The notes under the pieces: generated by a model
What the model was told of the DNA's origin: nothing
Seen by the model: the letters and a program-made list of their open reading frames with translations, nothing else
Database searches by the model: none
DNA from: DATBDN01 sp036269895
Lineage (GTDB): Bacteria; Actinomycetota; Thermoleophilia; Solirubrobacterales; Thermoleophilaceae
Length of the DNA stretch: 40,188 nt
Assembly: GCA_036269895.1 (NCBI GenBank)
Contig: DATBDN010000087.1
Location: forward strand, 1-40,188
Reading direction: 5' to 3'
Position numbers and translations under genes: made by a program
In this document: piece by piece, positions 13,943-21,090 of the stretch
Numbering within the stretch: the first letter of the stretch is position 1
Layout of the letters: each line of letters starts with the position of its first letter

Positions 13943-15159
13943 GCCGGCGGCCCCGCGTACGGATAGCGGTCGGTGAGCAGCAAGTAGCCGTAGCCAGCCG
14001 CCTGCGCCGAATAGCGCAGCGCGAACAGGCCGAGCTTGCGCAACCCATCGGGCATGCGGCCGGTGAAGAGCGCCGCAAACCAGCCCAGGAGCGCGACGAC
14101 GTACAGGGCGGCGCTGATGGCGGAGCTCAGGAGGAATGCGGGCACGGCCAGAAACAGCCGGAAGCCCGCGCTCCAGCGGTTCTGTCGAGCCGGCGCGCCG
14201 ACCTCGACGTCGACCGGATACGACCCGGCGCTGCCGGTGAAGCCGGGGAACGGGTTCGCCACGAGCGCGACGTAGGCGAAAACATGCGTCTGGTAGCGGA
14301 GGTACGCCGCCAGGAAGCGGTGCAGCGGCTCGGGCGACTGCGCGCGGATGATCGTGACAATCCAGTTGACGAGCGCGACGAGGACGACTGCGACGGCCCA
14401 GAGCGCCAGCCAGACGAGATGGGGGATCGCCAGCAGCAGACGGAAGAAGACCGTCAGCCGCGAGCGCGTGCCGTCGTCGGGGTCGTGGCGCAGGTGCACA
14501 GGGTGTTCTGCCGCAGGCCACGGGACGCCAACGCGCTCGGGGTCGCTCGTCGGGTAGCGGTCGGTGACGAGTAGCAGGTATGCCGCCACCTGCGCCGCGT
14601 AATGCAGCGCGTACCACTCGAGGCGCGCGATGCCTTCCGGAGCCCGCGCCTTCACGAGCGCGAAGAACCACGCAAGGATCGCGCAAACGGTGATGACGCC
14701 GGCGAATCGGAAACCGTAGGTGCTGTCGTCTCTCGAGGACGCGCCGCCGCTCGCTTCACCCGTGAGCGCCGCCGCGAGCAGGAGCGCCGGGATGGCGAGG
14801 ATGAACCGGAAGGCCACCTTCCAGCGGTTCTGCCGCGCCGGCGGGTCGAACTCGAGGTCGACCTCGTAACCGTTCTCGCCGAGGAAGCCCGGGAAGGGGT
14901 TCGCGGCCAGGTTCAGGTACGCGTATACGTGCGTCGCGTAGCGGATGTACATCGTGAAGAAGCGGTGCAGGCCGGCCGGCAGCTCGGCCCTGATCAGCAC
15001 GACGAGCCACGCGACGAACGCGACGAAGACAACACCGACCGTCCAGATCCCAAGCCAGATGAAGTGCGGGATCGTGAGAAAGAAGCGGAAGAACACCGTG
15101 AGGCGGTTGCGGCCGAGGTCCTCGATGACGCGCATCCGGATAGGCATGTCAGGGGGCAT
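13939..15159 (-). CDS. DUF4389 domain-containing membrane protein, two tandem domains
   Basis: The 406-residue protein consists of two DUF4389-type halves, each with the same order of motifs: RLTVFFR-LL-IPH, then HRF-YIRY-THV-AY, then NPFPGF, then PARQNRW followed by a helical pair. The halves start near residues 12 and 232. Each has about four membrane helices. The function of DUF4389 is unknown. ATG 15159 is preferred because GGGAG lies 10 bases upstream; TTG 15165 is the longer alternative. The gene overlaps the glycosylase gene upstream and the M48 gene downstream (CTGA), so it is part of the envelope-related operon headed by the L,D-transpeptidase. Confidence 0.85.
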   Translation of the reverse strand: MPPDMPIRMRVIEDLGRNRLTVFFRFFLTIPHFIWLGIWTVGVVFVAFVAWLVVLIRAELPAGLHRFFTMYIRYATHVYAYLNLAANPFPGFLGENGYEVDLEFDPPARQNRWKVAFRFILAIPALLLAAALTGEASGGASSRDDSTYGFRFAGVITVCAILAWFFALVKARAPEGIARLEWYALHYAAQVAAYLLLVTDRYPTSDPERVGVPWPAAEHPVHLRHDPDDGTRSRLTVFFRLLLAIPHLVWLALWAVAVVLVALVNWIVTIIRAQSPEPLHRFLAAYLRYQTHVFAYVALVANPFPGFTGSAGSYPVDVEVGAPARQNRWSAGFRLFLAVPAFLLSSAISAALYVVALLGWFAALFTGRMPDGLRKLGLFALRYSAQAAGYGYLLLTDRYPYAGPPA

Positions 15160-15757
15160 TGTCAAGTGACTCCCACAGGTAGAGACTCGCGAGCGTCCGG
15201 TACGGACGCCACGCCTCCGCTATCCGTTCCATTTCAGCCGCCTTCGGAAGCTCCTGCAAGCCGTAGTGGACCTGGATTGCCTTGCGGATGCCCAGGTCGC
15301 CGACAGGCAGGATGTCGAGGCGGCCGAGATGGAACATCAGGAACATGTCGATGCTCCAGCGGCCCAGGCCCTTCACCGCGATCAGCGCCTCGTAGACCTT
15401 TTCGTCCGACAGCTCCGCAAGGTGGTCGATCGGCAGCTCGCCGTCCACGATGTGCTCCGCCAAGTCGCGCAGGTACGCCGCCTTGGCGCCGGAGAGGCCC
15501 ACTTCGCGCAGTTGCTGAGGGTCCGTCGAGATGATCTCCTCGGGCGTCGGAGTCCGGCCCCCGTACAGCTCCGTCAGCCGCCCATAGATCGTGGCGGCGG
15601 CCTTCGTCGACAGCTGCTGGCCCGCGATCGTCCGCACGAGCGTGCCGTAGGCGTCGGCGGGCCGGCCGCGCTTGCGGGCCTTGACGCTGAGATGTCCGAT
15701 CTCGTCCACGAGCCGGGCCATGACCGGATCGCGCCGAAGGACGTCGAGCGCGCTCAG
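15149..15757 (-). CDS. DNA-3-methyladenine glycosylase II (AlkA/HhH-GPD) family
   Basis: The helix-hairpin-helix and GPD region is clear: LIAVKGLGRWSIDMFLMFHLGRLDILPVGDLGIRKAI, with the catalytic Asp in PVGDLG. The AlkA-type LVRTIAGQQLSTKAAATIYGRL segment precedes it. It removes alkylated purines from DNA. The domain begins with LRRDPVMARLVDEIG. To include all of it the start must be CTG 15757, overlapping the upstream TGA as CTGA (202 residues). The nearest standard start is ATG 15721 (190 residues), which would clip the first helix. A reading open to 15997 runs into the L,D-transpeptidase gene and is not credible. A repair enzyme between envelope genes is unusual company. Confidence 0.85.
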   Translation of the reverse strand: MSALDVLRRDPVMARLVDEIGHLSVKARKRGRPADAYGTLVRTIAGQQLSTKAAATIYGRLTELYGGRTPTPEEIISTDPQQLREVGLSGAKAAYLRDLAEHIVDGELPIDHLAELSDEKVYEALIAVKGLGRWSIDMFLMFHLGRLDILPVGDLGIRKAIQVHYGLQELPKAAEMERIAEAWRPYRTLASLYLWESLDNAP

Positions 15758-16734
15758 TGGATCAGGACCGGTGTGCCGACCGGGGTGAGCTTGGCGACCT
15801 GCTCCACGTCGGACGCGTGCATCCGGATGCAGCCGTGCGAAGCGGAGGTACCGACCGTCCATTCCTCGCTCGTGCCGTGGATGCCGATGCCGTCGCCGAG
15901 CGCGATGAACCACGCACGCAGTGGATTGCGCGGGTCTCCCGGCGGGAAAGTCTGGCCCTGGTATGGCGCTGCCCACGGACGGTTTGGCGCGGTCCACGAC
16001 GGGTCCTTGTCCTTGTAGAGGACGCGGCGCAGCCCGGCCGGCGTCTCGAAGCCGGCGGCGCCGACGGCCACCGGATACGTGCGCACCAGCCGCAGCGCGC
16101 GGAACAGCCGCAGCGTGTGCGTGGGGCGGTCGACGGAGATGTACGCGGGGTAGCGGCGACGCAGCGAAGCGGTCGTGATCGCGGGCTTCACGCGGACGAT
16201 GCGGCCTGCGACCACGCGCCCGGTCGTGGGGTGCCGCAGTTCCTGCTCGAGGCGCCTGCGCACGAGCGCGGTGTCGAGCGCGTGGCCCACCCGGGCGCGG
16301 ATCCGGCGCATGGCCGTGACGCCGAGGCGCACGCGGGCGTTGCGCGGGGCGCGGTAGTAGCGCCTGGCGACCGAGGCGATCGCGGCGTCGCGTGTGGCGT
16401 TCTTCACGCCTAGGTGCAGCGGAACGGCGACTGGCTTGTGCGCGCCCGCCAGCGCGAACGCGCGCTTGACCATCCAGTCGTAGTAGATGACCAAGCCCGC
16501 CGCGCCCGGCGTCACGAGCGTGTCCTTGTGGTTCACGCGGACCGCGATCGGTCGCGTCTCGTAGAGCGGCGCGAGCGAGCCGCTCACAGTGCGCTTCGCC
16601 TCGATCGGCCCGAGCCCGCCCACAGCAATGCCGGCGATGGTGGCGTCGTCAGGCAGCCGCTGCGGCGGGGCGGCAGATGCCGGCGCCGCGGCGACCGCGG
16701 CGAACGTGGCGACGACTGCGGCGGCCCGGAGCAT
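15754..16734 (-). CDS. L,D-transpeptidase (YkuD domain), secreted
   Basis: The 326-residue protein opens with a signal peptide (LRAAAVVATFAAVAAAPASA, cleavage after about residue 21). It ends with a YkuD catalytic domain carrying IGIHGTSEEW and SASHGCIRM, with nucleophile Cys302 and His300 in the same motif. L,D-transpeptidases make 3-3 cross-links in peptidoglycan or attach proteins to it. The region between (residues about 30-190) has features of the peptidoglycan-binding type-4 domains often paired with YkuD, but this is a weaker match. The ATG at 16734 lies 8 bases after a TAGCAT box. It heads the operon continuing through the glycosylase, DUF4389 and M48 genes. Confidence 0.9.
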   Translation of the reverse strand: MLRAAAVVATFAAVAAAPASAAPPQRLPDDATIAGIAVGGLGPIEAKRTVSGSLAPLYETRPIAVRVNHKDTLVTPGAAGLVIYYDWMVKRAFALAGAHKPVAVPLHLGVKNATRDAAIASVARRYYRAPRNARVRLGVTAMRRIRARVGHALDTALVRRRLEQELRHPTTGRVVAGRIVRVKPAITTASLRRRYPAYISVDRPTHTLRLFRALRLVRTYPVAVGAAGFETPAGLRRVLYKDKDPSWTAPNRPWAAPYQGQTFPPGDPRNPLRAWFIALGDGIGIHGTSEEWTVGTSASHGCIRMHASDVEQVAKLTPVGTPVLIH

Positions 16735-16742
16735 TCAGGGTG

Positions 16743-16769
16743 ATGCTAGGAGGCCGCGCAACCTAGAGT
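16743..16769. promoter_or_regulatory. Divergent leaderless -10 boxes
   Basis: In the 46-base gap between the L,D-transpeptidase and FAH genes, TAGCAT on the reverse strand (16743-16748) lies 8 bases from its ATG. TAGAGT on the forward strand (16764-16769) lies 11 bases from ATG 16781. No convincing -35 sequences are seen. Neither gene has a clear Shine-Dalgarno at usual spacing. Confidence 0.4.
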
Positions 16770-16780
16770 GGCCGCTCGCA

Positions 16781-17581
16781 ATGAAGCTTGTGACGTACGA
16801 GGCAGGCGGGCAGGTGCGCACCGGAGTGCTCACGGACGCGGGCGTCCTCGACAGCGGGTTCGCGACGATGCGCGAGTTGCTGGGGGCGGGGCCGCCGGCG
16901 CAGCCGAGAGGCGAGCCGGTTCAGCCCGAGCGGCTGCTGCCGCCCGTCACCGATCCCGAGAAGATCGTCTGCATCGGGCTCAACTACCTGTCGCATGCGC
17001 AGGAGCAGGGCGCCGAGCCGCCGAATACGCCGACGCTCTTCGCCAAGTACCGGAACGCGCTCGCCGCGCCGGACAGCCAGGTGAAGCTGCCGTCCTACAG
17101 CTCGAAGGTCGACTACGAGGCCGAGATCGCGTTCGCCATCGGCACGCGTGCGAAGGACGTCGCGGAGGCCGACGCGCTCGACCACGTGGCGGGTTACATG
17201 CTGTTGAACGACCTGTCTGCGCGCGACATGCAGTTCGCAACGCCTCAGTGGATGCCGGGGAAGATCTTCGATGGCGCGGCGCCGTGCGGGCCGTGGCTCG
17301 TGACACCGGACGAGGCGGGAGCGCACGATGCGATCGGGATCCGGCTGACGCTCAACGGCGAGGAGATGCAGAGCGGCTCGACCGCCGACCTGGTGCACTC
17401 GATCCCGGCCCTGGTCGTCTACCTGTCGAAGCTGATGACGCTCGAGCCCGGTGACGTCATTTCCACGGGCACACCGGCCGGAGTCGGCAGCCTGCGCAGC
17501 CCGCGCGTGTGGCTGAAGCCTGGCGACGAGATCGTGGTGGAGTCACCGACGCTTGGCCGGCTCGCCACCACGCTCGCCTGA
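16781..17581 (+). CDS. Fumarylacetoacetate hydrolase (FAH) family protein
   Basis: This 266-residue protein has the FAH C-terminal fold: EKIVCIGLNYLSHAQEQG, the metal-binding VDYEAEIAFAIG, and LLNDLSARDMQ with the conserved Asp. GKIFDGAAPCGPWLVT and DVISTGTPAGVG follow. Family members cleave or decarboxylate beta-diketo-type acids, for example in aromatic catabolism or as oxaloacetate decarboxylases; the substrate is not evident. Length and the short N-terminal domain fit the 2-hydroxyhepta-2,4-diene-1,7-dioate isomerase-like branch. It stands alone on the forward strand between two reverse operons. Confidence 0.92.
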   Translation: MKLVTYEAGGQVRTGVLTDAGVLDSGFATMRELLGAGPPAQPRGEPVQPERLLPPVTDPEKIVCIGLNYLSHAQEQGAEPPNTPTLFAKYRNALAAPDSQVKLPSYSSKVDYEAEIAFAIGTRAKDVAEADALDHVAGYMLLNDLSARDMQFATPQWMPGKIFDGAAPCGPWLVTPDEAGAHDAIGIRLTLNGEEMQSGSTADLVHSIPALVVYLSKLMTLEPGDVISTGTPAGVGSLRSPRVWLKPGDEIVVESPTLGRLATTLA

Positions 17582-17738
17582 TTCGACCACCTCGACGCGG
17601 TTGCGGCGCGCGCGCAACGTTGCCACGACGGCGGCTCCCACCGAGGCACGCGAGTACGGCTTCGCCAAGCGCATGGCGAGGCAGGCCTCCGGCACCTTCG
17701 AGACGGGCGGCCAGCAGCGGCGCCGGCGCAGTCGGCCG

Positions 17739-18506
17739 TCAGCGGCCTTGCCAGACGGGCTCGCGCTTCTCGGCGAATGCGGTCGCGCCCTCGCGGGCAT
17801 CCTCGGAGCCGAAGACCGGCCCGCTGATCTCGCCCTGCTTGGCCCAGCCCTCCGGCTCGCTCCAGTCGACGGCGCGCTCGATGATCTCCTTCGACGCGAT
17901 CAGCGCGAGCGGCGCGTTCTTGACGATCTGATTCGCGAGCTCGACCGCGGTGTCCACCGCTGAGCCAGGCTCGGCAAGCCGGTTGACGATGCCGATCTCG
18001 TGCGCGCGCTCGGCACTGATCGGCTCGCCGGTGAGCGCCAGCTCCATCGCCAGGTGGTAGGGGATCCGCTTCGGCAGGCGCAGCAGCGCGCCTGCCGCCG
18101 CCACCAGGCTGCGCTTGACCTCGGGGATGCCGAAGCGCGCGTCACGCGAGGCGACGATGAGGTCGCACGACAGCGCGATCTCGAAGCCGCCCGCGAGCGC
18201 GAAGCCCTCCACGGCGGCGATCAGCGGCTTCTTCGCCGAGCGCTGAGTGATGCCCGCAAAGCCGCGGTCGCCCGCGTACGGCGACTGCCCCTGCATGAAT
18301 GCCTTCAGGTCCATGCCGGCCGAGAAGTAGCCGCCGGCGCCGGTGACGATGCCGACGCGGAGGTCGTCCTCGGCGTCGAGCCGATCGAGAGCCTCGGCCA
18401 TCGCGTTCGCCACGTCGCCGTTCACGGCGTTGCGCGCGTCGGGACGGTTGATGGTGACGATCAGGATGCCGTCGCGCTCTTCGGTGAGGATCGCCTGGTC
18501 GCTCAT
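17739..18506 (-). CDS. Enoyl-CoA hydratase/isomerase (crotonase) family protein
   Basis: The complete 255-residue crotonase has RPDARNAVNG, the oxyanion-hole segments GYFSAGMDLKAF and VEGFALAGGFEIALSCDLIVAS, and FAEKREPVWQGR at the end. The position of the second catalytic Glu is not obvious (FGIPEVKRSLVAAAGALLRLP keeps one Glu). It could be a hydratase or an isomerase. Its ATG overlaps the stop of hemQ (ATGA at 18503-18506), so it is co-translated with the heme gene, an odd pairing. It is clearly different in sequence from the crotonase at 1-726. The 157 bases between it and the FAH gene hold nothing I can identify. Confidence 0.92.
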   Translation of the reverse strand: MSDQAILTEERDGILIVTINRPDARNAVNGDVANAMAEALDRLDAEDDLRVGIVTGAGGYFSAGMDLKAFMQGQSPYAGDRGFAGITQRSAKKPLIAAVEGFALAGGFEIALSCDLIVASRDARFGIPEVKRSLVAAAGALLRLPKRIPYHLAMELALTGEPISAERAHEIGIVNRLAEPGSAVDTAVELANQIVKNAPLALIASKEIIERAVDWSEPEGWAKQGEISGPVFGSEDAREGATAFAEKREPVWQGR

Positions 18507-19192
18507 GTGATGGCTGTCACTGCCTCTCCGTCGAGGGCGTCGAGCGCCCGTTCTACCGAGGAATGAAGGCAGGTGAAGATAGGCGTTTCCGACTCTGTAT
18601 AGGCGCTTGACTCCGTGGCACGCAGCTCGTGAACCAGGTCCATGAACTCCATCGGGTCGTCGGCGTCGAAGGCGACGACGAACTCCTGGTCGTCCAGCCC
18701 GAAGCTGTAGGCCGTGTTGGTGGAGATGCTCGGGAACTGGCGGGCAACCGCGATGTGGTCGCGCATGATCCTCATGCGCTCGTCGCCGGAGAGGCGGTAC
18801 CAGTCGCGCTTCTTCCACATCGGGTAGACGATCAGGTACTTGTGGTCGGTCGGCCGCGGGGCCAGCGGCTGTGGCTCGTCGGCGTAGATCGATTCCTTGG
18901 TGACCGCGACGTAGGAATGGGCGATGTCGGCGTGGCGCATCAGGCCGCTCTGGTTGAGCACCACGTGGAGCTCGTGGATGGCCTCGAGGTTCGGCGAGGC
19001 GCTGCGCACCATCAGGTCACAGTCGCCGCGGGTGCCGACGAGGCTGTACGTGCGCAGGTAGTGGTCCTCGGCGAAGTCGTTGCAGGCTGCCGCGAATTCG
19101 CGCTTGTCCTGGGCGCGGTCGTGTGGGTCGCGGCGGCGCCACTCGGGGTCGACCTTGATGAACGTGTACTTGACGAATGTGCGCTCCGGCAT
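18503..19192 (-). CDS. hemQ: Coproheme decarboxylase / chlorite dismutase family (HemQ)
   Basis: The 229-residue protein belongs to the chlorite dismutase fold. It carries TFVKYTFIKVDPEWRR, YPMWKKRDWYRLSGDERMRIMRDH and TAYSFGLDDQEFVVAFDADDP. His146 in MRDH is the expected heme ligand. The lack of a signal peptide and the actinobacterial setting favour HemQ, which converts coproheme III to heme b in the coproporphyrin pathway. No other heme-synthesis gene is in the window to confirm it. The gene overlaps the downstream crotonase by four bases and is divergent from the membrane protein at 19212. Confidence 0.86.
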   Translation of the reverse strand: MPERTFVKYTFIKVDPEWRRRDPHDRAQDKREFAAACNDFAEDHYLRTYSLVGTRGDCDLMVRSASPNLEAIHELHVVLNQSGLMRHADIAHSYVAVTKESIYADEPQPLAPRPTDHKYLIVYPMWKKRDWYRLSGDERMRIMRDHIAVARQFPSISTNTAYSFGLDDQEFVVAFDADDPMEFMDLVHELRATESSAYTESETPIFTCLHSSVERALDALDGEAVTAIT

Positions 19193-19198
19193 CGCTCA

Positions 19199-19204
19199 TA
19201 GAGT
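19199..19204 (+). promoter_or_regulatory. Candidate leaderless -10 box TAGAGT
   Basis: TAGAGT lies 7 bases before ATG 19212, inside the 19-base gap to the divergent hemQ start. No Shine-Dalgarno precedes the gene. The same hexamer is found 11 bases before ATG 16781. Confidence 0.4.
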
Positions 19205-19211
19205 GTGCCCG

Positions 19212-21080
19212 ATGCGACTGCCCGCCGCCGGAGCGCTCGCGTGTGCGCTCGCGGCCCTGTGTGCGGCTGCACCCGCTCAGGCGCGCCCTCAGGCGGTGAT
19301 CGCGCTTCTCCCGCCCGGGCCCGGCGAGACGCGTCCGCTGCTCGAGGAGCTCGCAGCGCGCGGGATGGCGATCGGGATGACGTCGCCGACGGTCGGCGGG
19401 TTCAAGGCGCGGCAGATGGGACTCGACATGAGCCAGGGAGCCCGCATACCGACCCGCCTGTACTCGGGGCCGATCGGCGGGCTGCGCCTACGAGGTGGCC
19501 GCCTCACCGGCTGGGCGCTCGCCTTGCGGCGGGCGGAGAAGGCGCCGGGGGATCTGGAGCCCGGGCTGCTCGCGTCGACGATCGAAAGCGCGCGCGGGCG
19601 CGTGGGTCTTGGTGGCGACCGACGTGGCTACTCAATTGCGCCGATCGTGGCGGCGAACAGGCGGGGACAGGTGTCGTCCCTCCAGCCGGGGGACGCGCTC
19701 GGCGTGTTCCAGCTCGCGCCTGGAGCGGCGGGCCTGCATGAGCTCGACCAGCTGCTGGCCGCGCGGGGGAAGGACGACCTCGTCTACGTGGTGCGAGCGC
19801 CGTACGGGAAGGAGCTCCGACTGCTGCCGAGCGGGCTCGCGGCGCCCGGCATCCACGGTCAACTGCGGTCGGCGACGACGCGGCGCACCGGGTTGATCTC
19901 CGCGACAGACGTTGCGCCGACGGTGCTGCGCACGCTCGGGGTTCCCGTGCCGCACGCGATGCAGGGCGAGCCGATCGCGGGGCGCGGCGCGCGCGATCCG
20001 AAGGCGGTCGAGCAGCTGGCCGATCGGCTGGCGGTGGTGACGAGCCGGCGTGTCGAGACGCTGCGCTGGCTCGCCGGTGCGTGGCTGGCACTGCTGGCGG
20101 TGCTGCAGCTATCAGCGCGTGAGCGGGGTCTCCGGGCGGCGATGCGGATCGGCGCGCTGGCCGCGCTCTGGGTCCCGGGACTCGCGTTGCTGACCGCGGC
20201 TCTCGAACCGAGCCGCGAGGTCGAGGCGGCGATTGTCGGGCTCGGCGCCGTGCTGCTCGGCGCGATCACCGACCGGCTGGCTCGCTGGCCACGCGGCCCC
20301 GCGATCGCAGTGGGGGTCGTGTTCGTGGCGCATGCGGTCGACCTGGCGCGCGGATCGGACCTGATCGGCACCTCGCTGGCGGGCCCGAATCCGGCCGGGG
20401 GGGCGCGCTTCTTCGGGATCGGAAACGAGCTCGAGGTGATCCTGAGCGTTTCCATCTTGTTCGGGACCGGGGCAGCGCTCGCGTGGCGTGACCGGCGGGC
20501 GCCTGTCGTATTCGCCGCCGTCGCGATCATCACCGCCGGCATCATCGGCGCCGGGAGGCTTGGGGCCGACGTCGGCGCGGTCATCACGCTTGGCGCCGGT
20601 GGCGCTGCCGCCGTTGTCGCGTCGCTGCCGGGACGGCCGTCGCTGCGCGCCATTGCGCTGGGGATCGTCGCCCCTGTCGCAGCGATCGGCGTCCTGATCC
20701 TGATCGACCTCGTAACCGGCGGTGACGCGCATCTGACCCGATCCGTGCTTCACGCTCAGTCCGCCGGCGACGTGGGGGATGTCATCCGCCGGCGCTTCAC
20801 CGGGTCGTTCACGACGCTCGCGAATCCCGGCTGGGCGGTGGCGTTTGCGCTCGCTGTGGCAGCGATGGCCTGGCTCGCGGCACGCCAGCACAAGCTCCGC
20901 GACGGCGTTCCGCGCTCGCTCGCGGCGGGGGCGATTGGGGGCTGGTTCGCGGTCCTCATCGGCACGCTGGCCAACGATTCTGGGCCGTTGATCCTGGTAA
21001 TCGGCGCAATCCTGCTGCTCCTGGCCACGGGCTACGCTCGCTGCGGGCCGCGCCCTGCATCAAGCCACCCCGGTAGCTAG
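19212..21080 (+). CDS. Exported/membrane protein with alkaline-phosphatase-like domain and polytopic C-terminus
   Basis: The 622-residue protein starts with a signal peptide (MRLPAAGALACALAALCAAA, cleavage near PAQA). An extracytoplasmic domain of about 230 residues follows, ending in ISATDVAPTVLRTLGVPVPHAMQGEPI. That DVAPT-LGVP-M-G pattern is the C-terminal signature of the alkaline phosphatase/sulfatase superfamily. The usual metal-site motifs of that fold are not obvious in the rest, so the domain may be inactive. From about residue 275 there are roughly ten membrane helices. The gene is 10 bases upstream of the glycosyltransferase fusion, so a role in cell-surface glycolipid or polymer synthesis is plausible. 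GTG 19203 is an alternative start. Confidence 0.6.
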   Translation: MRLPAAGALACALAALCAAAPAQARPQAVIALLPPGPGETRPLLEELAARGMAIGMTSPTVGGFKARQMGLDMSQGARIPTRLYSGPIGGLRLRGGRLTGWALALRRAEKAPGDLEPGLLASTIESARGRVGLGGDRRGYSIAPIVAANRRGQVSSLQPGDALGVFQLAPGAAGLHELDQLLAARGKDDLVYVVRAPYGKELRLLPSGLAAPGIHGQLRSATTRRTGLISATDVAPTVLRTLGVPVPHAMQGEPIAGRGARDPKAVEQLADRLAVVTSRRVETLRWLAGAWLALLAVLQLSARERGLRAAMRIGALAALWVPGLALLTAALEPSREVEAAIVGLGAVLLGAITDRLARWPRGPAIAVGVVFVAHAVDLARGSDLIGTSLAGPNPAGGARFFGIGNELEVILSVSILFGTGAALAWRDRRAPVVFAAVAIITAGIIGAGRLGADVGAVITLGAGGAAAVVASLPGRPSLRAIALGIVAPVAAIGVLILIDLVTGGDAHLTRSVLHAQSAGDVGDVIRRRFTGSFTTLANPGWAVAFALAVAAMAWLAARQHKLRDGVPRSLAAGAIGGWFAVLIGTLANDSGPLILVIGAILLLLATGYARCGPRPASSHPGS

Positions 21081-21090
21081 GCTTGTCAGG

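Noticed and set aside
15758..15997. Extended N-terminus of the glycosylase (open to 15997)
   Set aside because: It would lie wholly inside the L,D-transpeptidase coding region, and its residues are Arg/Pro-rich without relation to the AlkA fold.
17582..17738. Possible small gene between the FAH and crotonase genes
   Set aside because: Short frames exist on both strands but lack start signals, motifs or conserved-looking composition. The stretch may be a remnant or plain spacer.
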